Shown one piece after another: positions 48,906 to 61,456 of a DNA stretch of 64,000 bases. Every line of letters begins with the position of its first letter. Position 1 is the first letter of the stretch. The stretch lies in contig OZ026604.1 of NCBI GenBank assembly GCA_964020085.1, positions 22,744,432 to 22,808,431 on the forward strand. Direction: 5' to 3'. Below the pieces are notes generated by a model that was given only the letters and a program-made list of their open reading frames with translations, searched no databases and was not told the origin of the DNA. Both the position numbers and the translations under genes were made by a program. The DNA is from Micromussa lordhowensis. Taxonomy: Eukaryota > Cnidaria > Anthozoa > Scleractinia > Lobophylliidae.

Positions 48906-51900
48906 GACTGACTGACTGACGGACTGACGGACTGACGGACTGACTGACTGAATGAATGAATGAATGACTAACTGATTTTTTTTTTCTTCTTCTTAGAAAA
49001 GTGCCTCGGCTAACGCTGTCAAAATCGACACCAAGAAATTAAAACAGTTTTTGGCCAAAAGAAGATGGCAGGTAAATGCTTTAAATTAAGAAATTAAGAT
49101 GAAAGAAACTGTGATACCACCCTTTTAGTTAGTAGCTCAGCCACGACAGAGAAGTCCAAGATGGCCGATGTATTGTCGATCTGTTCCTGGACGTGAACAG
49201 TCATGGAGATACACCTACAGGGCAGGCGCCTTTGAGTTCACAGCTCTCTTATTCAGCTGCTTACTGTGCTGCTTCAAGTTACAAAAATGCCTCTTGTATT
49301 GCTATTTTGATTATTAATTCACTGGCCAATTAATAATATTTATCGGTTGTATTGATTTTATGAATTATGCGATGAATATTAATCATTGAATGAACGATTA
49401 CTAACATTGATGATTTGACGTGATTTGCTAACATTAACAACTAATAAATAACTTGAAATCATCTGTTGATTATTTACAATGTGATTTTTAACCTTTAATC
49501 CTGAAGTATAATTGAGAATTACTTGCACGTACCTGGCTAATGCATGCTAATTTTATTTTTTACTCGTAATTTTTATAACCTAGTCAATTATTGACTAATT
49601 TTGATTGTTTTTAATCGATAATCAAATGACCTTTATTTCGCCACTCAACGCGAGATGTCACCCACTTCAGGCACATTTAAGTCAAATATATTGGCTTCTG
49701 AGAGCATGGCTGTTCTATTCAGTTAAAATTGGAGAAAATCCCAGGAAGGTTTTATTAAACTGCTCTCAAAAGTCAATTAACCAACAGAAAATGACTCGCA
49801 ATACATTTCACATTGCTAACAAGCACATTATTTGTCTGGTAAATAAGAATTCACTCACAATTCAGATCACGTCAGTCAAATTCTGTACATGTGCTCACAG
49901 ATTCCCAGCTTAAGCGCATGCGCCAATCATACAGGGCTGCTGACTGACGACGAAATCCTCGAGGTTAGTCGAGTGTGGAAACAACTAGTCAAGAGTAACC
50001 ATGGTTACTGACGCGTGAATTCTGTGTTTAAACTTTATATTCCCATGTTCCTTTTAGAGAGTAATTTTTGAAGCGTTGGTGAGTGGTTCTTTTTCAAAGT
50101 TTTGCAGGAGAAAAGAAAGCTACACTGTCTCGAAAAATCAGGCACGTTAATCAGTCTTGAAAAATCAGTCACGGAAACCTCTCGTATACAAGTTTTAAGG
50201 ACGCTACCAGTTTTGCGAAACGGCTCCATTTGAAACTGCGAAAATTACCTTCACTCAACTTTCCTTTCTCCTTGCTTGCTATACGAAAGATCTGGATGTG
50301 TATTTAATGCCACATGTTCAGTGCTACTGAAAATTAGACATCAGGAATTAGATTAAAGGGGCTATGCCCTGATGAACAACGTCAACCGTTTACGATGCAT
50401 GAAATTAACTCTTAACGAATAAACTAAAAAATTAACAGTCAAAATAACATAATGACAACGTCTTCAGCTTCAATAAAGCGGAAAGACGAGAGATGTTTAT
50501 AATAGTCTCTTTTTCTACACATTCCACAATTCTATCAGTCGATACTAGGTAAGTATTGCGCACGGATTGCGCACGCACATACCTGGAGCGGATATTACTG
50601 TTGTGTAGGCGCAATTGTAAACCTGGTACGTACACAGCAATCGATACACAGAGCATCAGACTTTGACAGAGAGAGATAGAGTCGCAGTGCCGCTTACACA
50701 ATCCGTATCGATTTATCTAGTTTTAGAAAATCAATTTGGTAGTTGCGAGAGTTGCAGAAAAAAAAACGGCTGTCCTAGTCCAGATGCATATTTATGATGC
50801 ATGGATACATTGACTTATTAACAAACGTAAATGGAAACTGAATAAGGAGATCGATGGAATCATAAAGCTGAAGCTAAAGCTGAGAGGTTGATTTAAAAAT
50901 GACTCAGTCAGTCAAGTGAGCATGCTGGGATTATTCCCGTCTGGTTTGATACGCTTTCCGAAGGACATAAGAGTTTAACCGTTGTCTTGGTTACCCTAAC
51001 AGTAATGCAGCATTTTGCTATGTTCATTTACATATGAGGGTCGATCTCTCCATTCTAACTGAAGAAGGTCAATGAAGTGATTAGCGTCTTACAAAGTTGT
51101 TTAATCAGTGTTTTAAAACGAGTTAAAAACGTGTTGTTATAATACCTGAATACAACCCCGTGTCATATCCTCCTGTTTCTATATTTGTAGAAGTCTGTCA
51201 ACGCCCTGGTAGCCGTTCGCCGGTTATCCAGCTTAGCATCTCTTATGAATGTGAAGAGCCGCCCTTCTTCTGCACCGTCCTTAGCGACTGTGGCCTCTGC
51301 CAACGAAGAGGAGGAGGAGGAGGAGGAGACAGCTGATGACGAGGCAATGCAAGGGGATAAGGAGCAGACGCTTGTTCAAAATATAGACGACAAAGTGGAC
51401 ATGGCTTTTGAAGAAAACAATGAGAAAATCTCCATGCGTAAGTGCCAGTAGCTCTTTTTCATTAACATTTCTGTCCTGTTATTTTCCCAAGTTCACATTT
51501 GACTAATTTTCAGACATAACTGACTGACTGACTGAATGAATGAATGCGTCATCAATCAATCAGTCAATGAGTGAATAAATGACTATCGGTCTACTTACCG
51601 ACTAACTGTCTGACTATCTAAATGACTGTTTGTCTGGGTGGCTGACTGACTGTCTGTCCGACTGAATGATTCAGTGACAATCTGTCTGTCGTGCTGACTG
51701 TCTTCTTTTTTGTTTTCAACTGTCTGTCTGTCTGTCTGTCCGTCCGACAGAACTACTGACTGAAGGACTGGCTTGTAGGCTGACTGATTGACTGTTTACT
51801 TTAATTGATTGATTTACTGACTGACTGAGTGGCGGATAGATTGTTTGCTTTATTGACTGATTGATCGATTAATTGATTGATCAACAGAGCCCCCAATATT

Positions 51901-54900
51901 TTCGAAAGAACTAAGTGACACATCCATCAACGAGGGAGAAACAGTTTCATTTAAAGTCGGCATCGAAAATGACTCCAATTGTCATCTGGAATGGCTAAAG
52001 AATGGCGTGAAAATCGCAGCGGGTGAACGGTTCTCTCTTCTTAATCACGGTGAAGGCGGTTATTCACTCACCATCCGGGATACTCAAGATGACGACTCTG
52101 GGGAGTACCATTGTGTGGTTGAGAACGAGGCTGGAAGGGTGACGTGTGGTGGAAAGCTGTCTGTAGAATGTAAGTAGCAGTGGAACCCTGCCTTATTGAT
52201 GACACCTCGAATTATGATCAACTGTGCTCCCGCACCTGACTTGTTAACTTATAGTCTGACACTTCTGCAAATTGTGTGACGAACGTTATCTATGTACCCT
52301 AAAAAGACTTTTAAATCGAGGACTAAGAGCTACTTGCAACTAGCAGCTTTCTAACTAGGCGCCCACAAGCTTGGACGTCGTAAAACTGATGTAATTTATC
52401 AAACAGGAGAGACTGTGTTTTACCACATCTTCAAATACCGAGAAGGGTGTTAACAACAAACTTCGAGGTGTTTGGAAATGTGGTGAAACACTATAAGAAG
52501 GAAAACGGAGAGAGAAAAACGCAAAAACATCCCCTAACTAAGATCAGATACACGGTTACGATTTTCCTGTCATTTAAACTTGATGCATTGTTAATGAAGT
52601 CAAGAAATTAATGTAAAGAACAACTATTGTTCCGACCACCTTCGAAGAGCTTAAAATTCTAAGGGATACACCCTTAGAATGCTGATTTCATCGAACATGC
52701 TGTGACTTCACTGTGAGCTAAAGCCCCGTCTACACGAGCAATTTTTATATGGCAATTTTTATGCGTCAATTTTTATGCGGCAATTTTTATTTGCTGGTGT
52801 AGATGATGAGAAATGACCAATTTTTACGTGACAACTGCATGTGCTGAAAAGCGGGCGTGTTAGTTTTAATGTGGCAAATAAAAATTGCCACATAAAAAAC
52901 ATTGTCCGTGTAGACGAGACGTCACATAAAATGTGACAATTTTTTCAACGTCATCTGTAGAACCCAGTCTCTAAAGTCCCTAACATTTGCGCATCCAGCA
53001 TGGCGGCAACACGTCTGGCACGTCTTCTGACTTTCGCCATCTTGCTTTTTGCCTTTCCATGGGCATCTCCGCTGTGCGAAATTATTACTGACGCAAATTA
53101 ACAACAAATATTTGTCGAGCCATCTACACGGGCAATAAAAATTGCCACATACAGTTGCCACATAGAAATTTCTCGTGTAGACGGGGCTTAAGGCAGACAC
53201 TCCTTTCCTTTCTTTCTTTGATAGGAGAAAAACACGATAAGTTTGAACACAGCATTAGGAGACCTTCTTGTCTCAATTGAGGATAACTAGGTTAACTAAT
53301 TGTGATGTATATTCTAGCTGATGTTTTGCTAGTTTTTTTTTTAGGAATTATTTATTAGTTCATGACGTAATGATATATCAAACACGAAAGACTGTGTCTG
53401 ACCACATTGTTAAAAACCGAGAGGGGAGTTAGCGGAAGTGTTTGGAAATGCGGCCGAACACTGTCTTGAGTGTTTGATATATCTTCCCAATCAAAACTAA
53501 AACTAAGGAGAAAACGGAGAAATAGAATCATTAAAGTTTAAGTTATTTACGATTAGATATCCAGACACAGTCACGGTCATGATACTTGATGAACTACTTA
53601 TGAATTTGAGAAATATCTATCACACACATTGTACATATTTATTGTATAGAAAAATAGCATACGATAGTTTAAGATACAAAGTCTGTGAATAGTTTAACAA
53701 TCAAATACCCTGACATATAAATAAAATACATTTATTCACTCAGTCATTCATTCCTTCCTGTCGTTCTTCTTTCCTCTCTTCCACCGTTCATTCATTCACT
53801 TACCACGAGCACCCCACCTTATCACAGCGACCAAAGAGCACTTTTTGCACTTCTAACATTTATCCATTTTAATATGGTCACTTGAACTGTAATTATAAGT
53901 GGCAAACTAAAGCAAATGGAACTCACAAAAGTTTGGTTAATAAACATTAAAACACCACAAGTGTGTTCATTGAACTGCGAACAGAAAATCATGAGACGTC
54001 AGATTCAAAGTATTGTTGCTATGACGTCATTTCGTTAGCAGTCGTATCGTGATTTGAGCCAACTGCAGTACGAATAGTCGAGACTCTTATCAGAGAGACT
54101 GTGGCCTAAGAGAGACTCTTAGGCCACAGGTTGCACGATTCAGGTTTGTTCAGAACTGCTCACTGGTAAAATAAAAATTACCACAAGTTTTCTATGAGTG
54201 CGGGATTGAAACGAGATCTAAGTCTGGTGTTAAACTTATCCTTACCAATAATTAACAATTATCCTGCGAAATCGCGCGGAATATCGTCTGATACTTAGCC
54301 TACGAGGCCGTAGGCCGAGTCGGCTAAAATCTGACGATATTCCGCGAGATTGAGCAGGTAATTGTTTTATTATTCAACAAATTGATAACAAAACAGCCTA
54401 AGATTTTTTAAATCTCTCTGTCGACATTTTCTCACCTCACTTTTTCTTCCCACGTACGAACCTACGTATACCGCCGGATATCTGTTACCTACTGATGACA
54501 GATATCGAGAGCATCATGACCATATTTGGATTGTGTCACAATTTGTTGAATAATAAACGATGATATCTGAGGCTAAATTGAATATCTGTACTTTTCATAG
54601 AATTCAGGTTTTGAACTAAAAACTTGTGAGAATTATGAACAAACTATTACTATTACACTCGCGAACTGTCCATAAGCTTCGACGCCTCTGACAAAAGAAA
54701 AGAGATTTTTTTCCCTCAGGCCTAAATTAATAAAACATTATCGTTTTTAATTCCTCAAAGCTCGATATATTGCTGAAAACACAGTTGCAGTTATATACGC
54801 ATTTCGTTTTTCTAGAGGAGATTTAAATTTCATGATACTATTTACGATTTCAACCATTTTACTTGATGTATGCAGTGTCCTAATTCAGATATGTAAATTG

Positions 54901-57256
54901 CAGCCCAGTCCAAAAACGAGGAGACTGATGATGAGGAGGAAAAGATTGACAGTTCCATCGGTGAGTGGTTATTGAATACCGCTGAGTACTTTGAAGCGCA
55001 GGCGTTTTTTTTGTCGGGGGAGGGGGGGGGAACTCTTGTGTTTGGATCAGCTCCAGAGAACGATGAGTTACAAACTAGGATGCCAGGGGAGTGGTGCTAA
55101 GGACCCTGCGATTGGTCCTTGAACTTTTGTTGTTTATATATTTTGTTTGAACAGTGAAAGAGATAACCTTTTATTGTAAAAACACCAAAGAAATACTAGG
55201 TGAGCTTTCGCGTGAAAACATGATTTATAACATAACTATAGCAAAGCGAACGCTCTGATCGGTTTATCAGTGCCTACTATTTGCCCATGGGTCTACGCTG
55301 CCGACGTGTGTGCTGGTGCGATGTAGCTCAATGAAATGACTTCTTTTGCTCCATTGTGTCAATGTTATGTTGTAAAACAAATGATAAACGCACCAGCTGT
55401 ACACTATTGAGTTATGGATGCACTTGGGAGGTTTGCTAAGCACTCAAGAGGCTAAACAGTCGTACGCTTCTTTCGTGCTTAGCAACCTCCGGCGTGCTTC
55501 CATAACTCAGTAGTGTACGCTATGGCGTTTACCAATAACGTGTTATCTTCCCCAGCGAAAGATCGCCGTTGCTATGGTTACATCATAAACCACGCCTTTC
55601 GCAGCGAAAGTGAAATGGTTTCGTATTTAATTGGTGTTTATAAAATGAATTGAACATTACATGGTCTCCTGGAGATACGAAATTTCTCTTCTCGTGTTGA
55701 AAAATATTTCACTCGTGAAATATTTCTCACCACTCGAAGGCAATGTAATAACCTCTATATCTTAAAAGTACTTTTACTCTCTTCATTGAGAGCAAAATGA
55801 CCTGACTTTGATCTTTCCAGAGTACATAGGCATAGGAACATAGAGGTTTCATTCCTTAAATATGAATGCAGATAGGAAACAGTTTATCAAATTTTCTAGA
55901 AATCGAAGACACCGACTCTCTTTTTACACGCCCAACAGAGGTCCCAGTCTTCGCGAAGGAGCTGCATGACGTCATAGCCAATGAACATGACGCCGTTACG
56001 CTTGAGGTGATAGTCAGCGGTAACTCGGCCTTCGAGCTAGAATGGTTTAAAAACGCGGTTGACGTCACAGAAAGCGAGCGCATTTCACTGGTAAACCACG
56101 AGAACGGGCGGTGCACGCTCAACATCCGGGATTGCGAAGATGACGACACTGGAGAGTACTGTTGTGTGGCTCAGAACGAGGCTGGAAGGGTCACGTGTGC
56201 AGGCTGGCTGACGGTTGAAGGTAACATCAAAAAGTGAAACTGTATTGTAGCCATAGGCTAAAATCTTTAAAGACCCAAATTCAGAATTAGTTTCCCTTGG
56301 AATATCTCAGTTATTATAATTTATGAAATGCTACATCGAGAAGAAACTTGACGCAGTTTATTGCCACCTGGGTACGGATAAATCGCTATACCGTGGATAA
56401 GTGTTAACAAAAGAAACCACGCTATCCGGTGGATAGTGTTATCCACCTTTCCAACAACCCGAACCAGAAGTACAGAAAATGACAAAACTGGAAAACGGGC
56501 CTTCGCTTCTGTTAAGACACCTCGGTCAAGATCAAGGCAAAATAGAAATAAAATGAATACCATTTCCTCTTGCCGAGAATAAAATCAGAAATACGCGGTA
56601 TAACTTCATCTCACCTTAAAAATCATAAGGCGTGGAAACATTTGAACGACTTTATCTGTTAAAGCTCCATGGCAACAGTTTTTGACGACGGATAAACTTT
56701 CAAATCTGCATTTTGTGGCACAACTTCATATGTGCCACAATACCATGTTTACTCGCCTTTGAGTATTAAAATGATTTACTAAAGTACTGAACTGAATCAG
56801 ACTTCGCAATTGGTTTGAGTTATTCATGACACTTGCAACAAAAAGAGAGTGAAATCTCCAGTGACATGTCCAGTTTAAGCGTTACATATACACTGTATGT
56901 TATTATTTTAGTTGAAAGCGTTAGATCTGAGGACGACGAAGAGAGTGAGGAATCAGAGGATGACGATGTATTTGTGCCTAAAGAGTTTGTTAAGATCAGA
57001 GAAGGAGATGTTCAAACTTTCTATTGTATTGAAGAGGAGGTTGGCAGGTATGTTTCACAGCTAACAAACTTATATTGTTTTGACGGGCACCAAGTAACGT
57101 TGGAAACGGTAAGTAATGGTAATAGGACTGAGTGGAGTTAGGGTTAGGGTTAGTTCCGACGAAGGGCTAACGCTCAAAACGTCAGCTCCCGAATCTCTTT
57201 ACGGTGGACAATTCACATTATCAACCCAGTTGATAAAACCAAATTATCTTGTAATA

Positions 57257-57293
<37 letters not shown>

Positions 57294-57391
57294 TGCCCCC
57301 TTCATTCGTGAGTGGAGTTCAATTCGGTTTGTAATCATACAAGTGATAACAAAATCGGACGACCGCGCAGCGGGAGTCTGATTTGTTTATC

Positions 57392-57422
<31 letters not shown>

Positions 57423-60400
57423 ACGAAGTTGTATTACCAATTATTCCTAAAAATTACAATTTCCGAGAAAAGAAGAATAGCCAAGTGAAAATTTGCATTA
57501 AAAGACTGACAAAGGAGGCGTAAATTATTTCATGTCGCTCGGAAATTGAGATTGATTGATTTAAACTATAACTTTGAATGTGATTTGTTGATTTAAACTC
57601 CAACTTTGAATGTGATTGGCTTATTCAACTGTCCGATAACAAACTGTCCAATAACAAACTGTCCGATAACAACTTGTCAAGTGAATTAGTGGAGAATAGG
57701 AGTTTTTTAAACCAATCACAAACGAGGAAATTGTAATTTTTATGATCAATTCTTTAATTTTAATTCTGAGTGTTAATTAGCGCACCTTGTTCATCCTATC
57801 AGCTCTGATTTGAGGGCTATTGACTACATTTTCGCTTTCCAGTGTCGCGGCAAAAAATTATGAAAGTTTTAGGAAATGATCGATCACTGAATGATCTAAT
57901 TACTTAGCAAAATGGCTCAACTGGGATACAGGTACGAGCAATGTCCAACCAGGCGTTAGTTTCTAACGCGAGTGGATGCTTGTACACATGCTATCGAAGA
58001 CGAAAGAGAATCTCAAATTGCAGCGTTCGAAATAATTCTACACGTGTGATTCGGGTGTCAATTCTGTTTCAAAACCGATCAGAGCTAGTATAGAGCTTTT
58101 GGGGTTGAATCTATGAGCCTGATACTAGGCTTATTGTTGGAAACAATGAGCCAACTATATAGATACTGTTCAACAACGTTACAATATTTCGTGCGACTGT
58201 GCTGAACACCAGACTTAAACAGTTTATCCCAGCTTAAATTTTTACACATAAAATCTAATGCCTTGTATCGGATCACACCTCGTAACCATATACAAATACA
58301 TGCAGCTACCCTATTTCTTTTGCCGTACAAATTCTCGTTTTAACTGCGCGTCACTAACATTTCAGAGGTCGATTTGGCATTGTTAAAAAATGTGTGGAGC
58401 TCGACACTGCTACGCGTTTCTGCGCCAAGTTCATCAAATCGAGGCCCAGCCAGAAGGAAGAGTTTAAACGTGAGATTGACGTCATGAATTCCCTTCACCA
58501 TCCGCGTATCATCAGACTGCAAGACGCGTTTGAAGAACAAAGGCAGATCATTCTCATTATGGAGTAGTAAGTGCCATTGGAAAATCTAATTTACACGGTA
58601 GTCTTACTGAATAGAGCAGCTGACAGTTGAGTGTCAAAAAGGAATTGGTTTTACCATTAGACTATGAGGCTGCACGATTGGCTTAAAAAACTCGCGCCAA
58701 TTTTTCATCCAATCAGAAGTAAGACGAAAACCAATCGTGACTCGTCACACACGTTTTCCCGCGCTTCGCGTCAGCTACATGTAATGATTGGTTCCCTGTA
58801 TTGTCAATGGCTAGGTTTTCAATCCCCTCAGTCCGGTCCCGAGCTTAAAGAGGTTCTTCCTGCTGATTACGCATGCACCAATATTTGCTGTTGACGGTTC
58901 TGAGAATTTGGTGTTGCATCAAGAACATGTACCTTTCTTATAACTTTCATTTTGACCAGTTTTTTAGAGTTTTTTGGTGAATAGTTTTCTGAGAAACGGA
59001 GAAGCTAGGAAACGCGTTCTGGATACTATTGCGGTCTATCAGTGATTTTCAAGTTATTAAATGTACATGTAGTCTGATGTTCGCCTTGCTCTTGTAGAGC
59101 TGTTTTGTAGTTCACTTTATAGTTCAAGTTTTACTAGACTGGTAAAATCGATAATCACACAGACCCAGGATACTGTGGAAACCAAAAACATTGAATCATT
59201 TCCTTCACTAAATACCCGCGCTTTACACCAGTTACAAGGGCTCCCGCGCTTGACGCAGGTTACAAGTTTTCCCGCGCTTTCTAGAACTTGCTGGTGATAA
59301 GAGGTTTCACGCCAGCCATTTGTTAATTTTTCCCTGCATGACATTTTAACTGGCTTGTTACACTGTTAGCAGTCATACTGGTGGTTATTTTTTATTACTT
59401 TATAACAAATTAAGGTTGGTCTCTGACACTTCTCATTGCTTTCTTTGATCATTCAGTGCCCGAGGAGGCGATTTATTTGCTCGTATCGATGGGGACTCTC
59501 TTCCTGAGTTTGAAGCCGTCAAAATTCTGAAGCAAGTGTTGGACGCTCTCAAGTACATGCATGACCTTGGCTTCATGCATTTGGACCTCAAGGTTAGAAT
59601 TTGTGCTGGACGCAACCGAAGTATGTCCCTGCCTTGGCTGTTCGATTCTCCGTCGCTTTCCACCGAAAGATAAGAGCAGGAAACTACCTTCTTACTATGT
59701 AAATGAGAGCCGGTCGATAACGAAGTCCGGCTTAAACTCTTTTTCCTTTGTTAATTAAGGGAGGTTTCCTGTACCTGACCCCATATGCAGCCACAGGCAG
59801 CCTCTTTCATACCGGCCTTCGTATTTTCTCTCAAAGCACCTATCCTAAGCATTCTTTAGCTATTTATCATTTGATGAAGATATCTTAATAGACCGATTTC
59901 GATATATTAAAATTCATCCTAAAACAATAGATCTCAGCACGAGGCTCAGGGGAATAACTACAGAGTTTGTGGGGTTTATTCTCCAGAGCCTCGTGCTGAG
60001 GTCTATTGTGTTAGGCTGAATTTTAATATATCGAAATTGGTCTGTTTGAATTTGGAAAGCTTGCATTTCGAGTGTCATTAAAGGGTTAGCCCTATGATGG
60101 AAGAAAACGGTCTCCTTGCGTTGGCCTTTTCAACTTCCCTCTGACTCTTCAATGCCCTTCCAGTCAAGATTTTAATACTGGTTTCTGCCAACACCTTTAC
60201 TCGATGTTTTTTTTTTTTTTCAGCCGCAAAATGTGATGTTCAAAAATGAAGGAGGTTCAAAAATAAAGCTGATTGATTTCAGCCTGACAAGGAAGTTCGA
60301 CCCTCAACAAGAAACCAAGATTTCTTTTGGAACTGCTGAGTTCGTAGGTAAGTCAGTTGCACCCATGTTAAAATATTTCAAGTCTAATTCAAGCTCAGTT

Positions 60401-61423
60401 CTGACACTACCTAATTCTAAGCTGAATTGAATGAAGGCTGTTAAATCCAGGTCTCTGTGAAACTTTCACGTTGTGCTGTTTGGTATGCTGTATATTATGT
60501 CTCTAACTTTCTTAAAAGCGAATAGCTTTTTAGCACTTTACACGTTGAAATGTGGGATTTTTTTAAATGGTCAATCTTGCGATTGAAAAGTTAGCTCCCT
60601 GCTTAAAAAAGACATACACGTGCATCCACCTCAATCAGTGTTGTTGAAATATTATTTTTCTTTTTTTTCTTTTGCACACAGCTCCAGAAATTGTCAACTA
60701 CGAGCCAGTGACACTCTCTGCAGATATGTGGTGAGAATTCAAGATTTCTGGCATTGATGATTTTTTGTACTGATTATTTGATTTGCTGTCAATATCTCTG
60801 ATGAGTGTTACGTTTTGTGGCTGTGACTGATAACTTTGTTTATCTTTGTTTGTTTCCAGGGCGATTGGAGTCATAGCCTACATAATGTAAGTATGCCCAT
60901 TTTCAAATAACCAACGAGCGCTATCTCCATTTAAGAAAATATGGTAATATCAATCGCTCTACAACTTGAGGTTGTTGAAATTAGAATCTCTTAGTTCCTT
61001 TTGAGCCAAAGCTTTATGGTGTTTGGTAGCTGTTTATAGAGTTCAACATGGCGTAAAACTGCTTTGTGTATACTCGCTACTCGCTGAGTAGCCTCTTGAC
61101 ACCAAAGTAACCGAATGGAACCAAAAGGGAGAGTTTAGTTTTATCTCTGATTTTCAGCTATTTTAAAAACACTCATTTAAACTAGTTTTGTTGGAGTCGA
61201 CCTCCTTCCCGCTTCTGTGCATGCCACCACGTAAATGATTTTGCTCTAATAGGCCATTTCCTAGTTGCTTTTGACCTCTGTGCCAAAACCAGTCTTCGTG
61301 CAATAATGCTTTCATCTGTAAGTTCATTGTCATACTACTCACACTCATTTTTTGCACGATGACTCGTTTTGAAACCGAGGCAAAGGGTAACTCGGAGCTG
61401 GCCTATTTACTTTAGGCGGATTC

Positions 61424-61456
<33 letters not shown>

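Larger units (their letters stand above)
52170..54903 (+). other. Intron between Ig 1 and the linker exon
   Basis: It holds two family V palindromes, an inverted-repeat element (52720-53190), a 14-bp hairpin (54099-54129) and a palindrome (54255-54366). No exon seen. Confidence 0.7.
57048..58365 (+). other. Intron in the Gly loop of kinase 2
   Basis: It holds the hammerhead-like repeat and palindrome above, and short tandem duplications at 57559-57675 (ACTTTGAATGTGATT twice, AACTGTCC.ATAACAA three times). Confidence 0.7.

Noticed and set aside
57132..57150. Telomere-like GTTAGGGTTAGGGTTAG as a sign of a chromosome end
   Set aside because: Only about three units inside an intron and part of an interspersed repeat; it says nothing about chromosome position.
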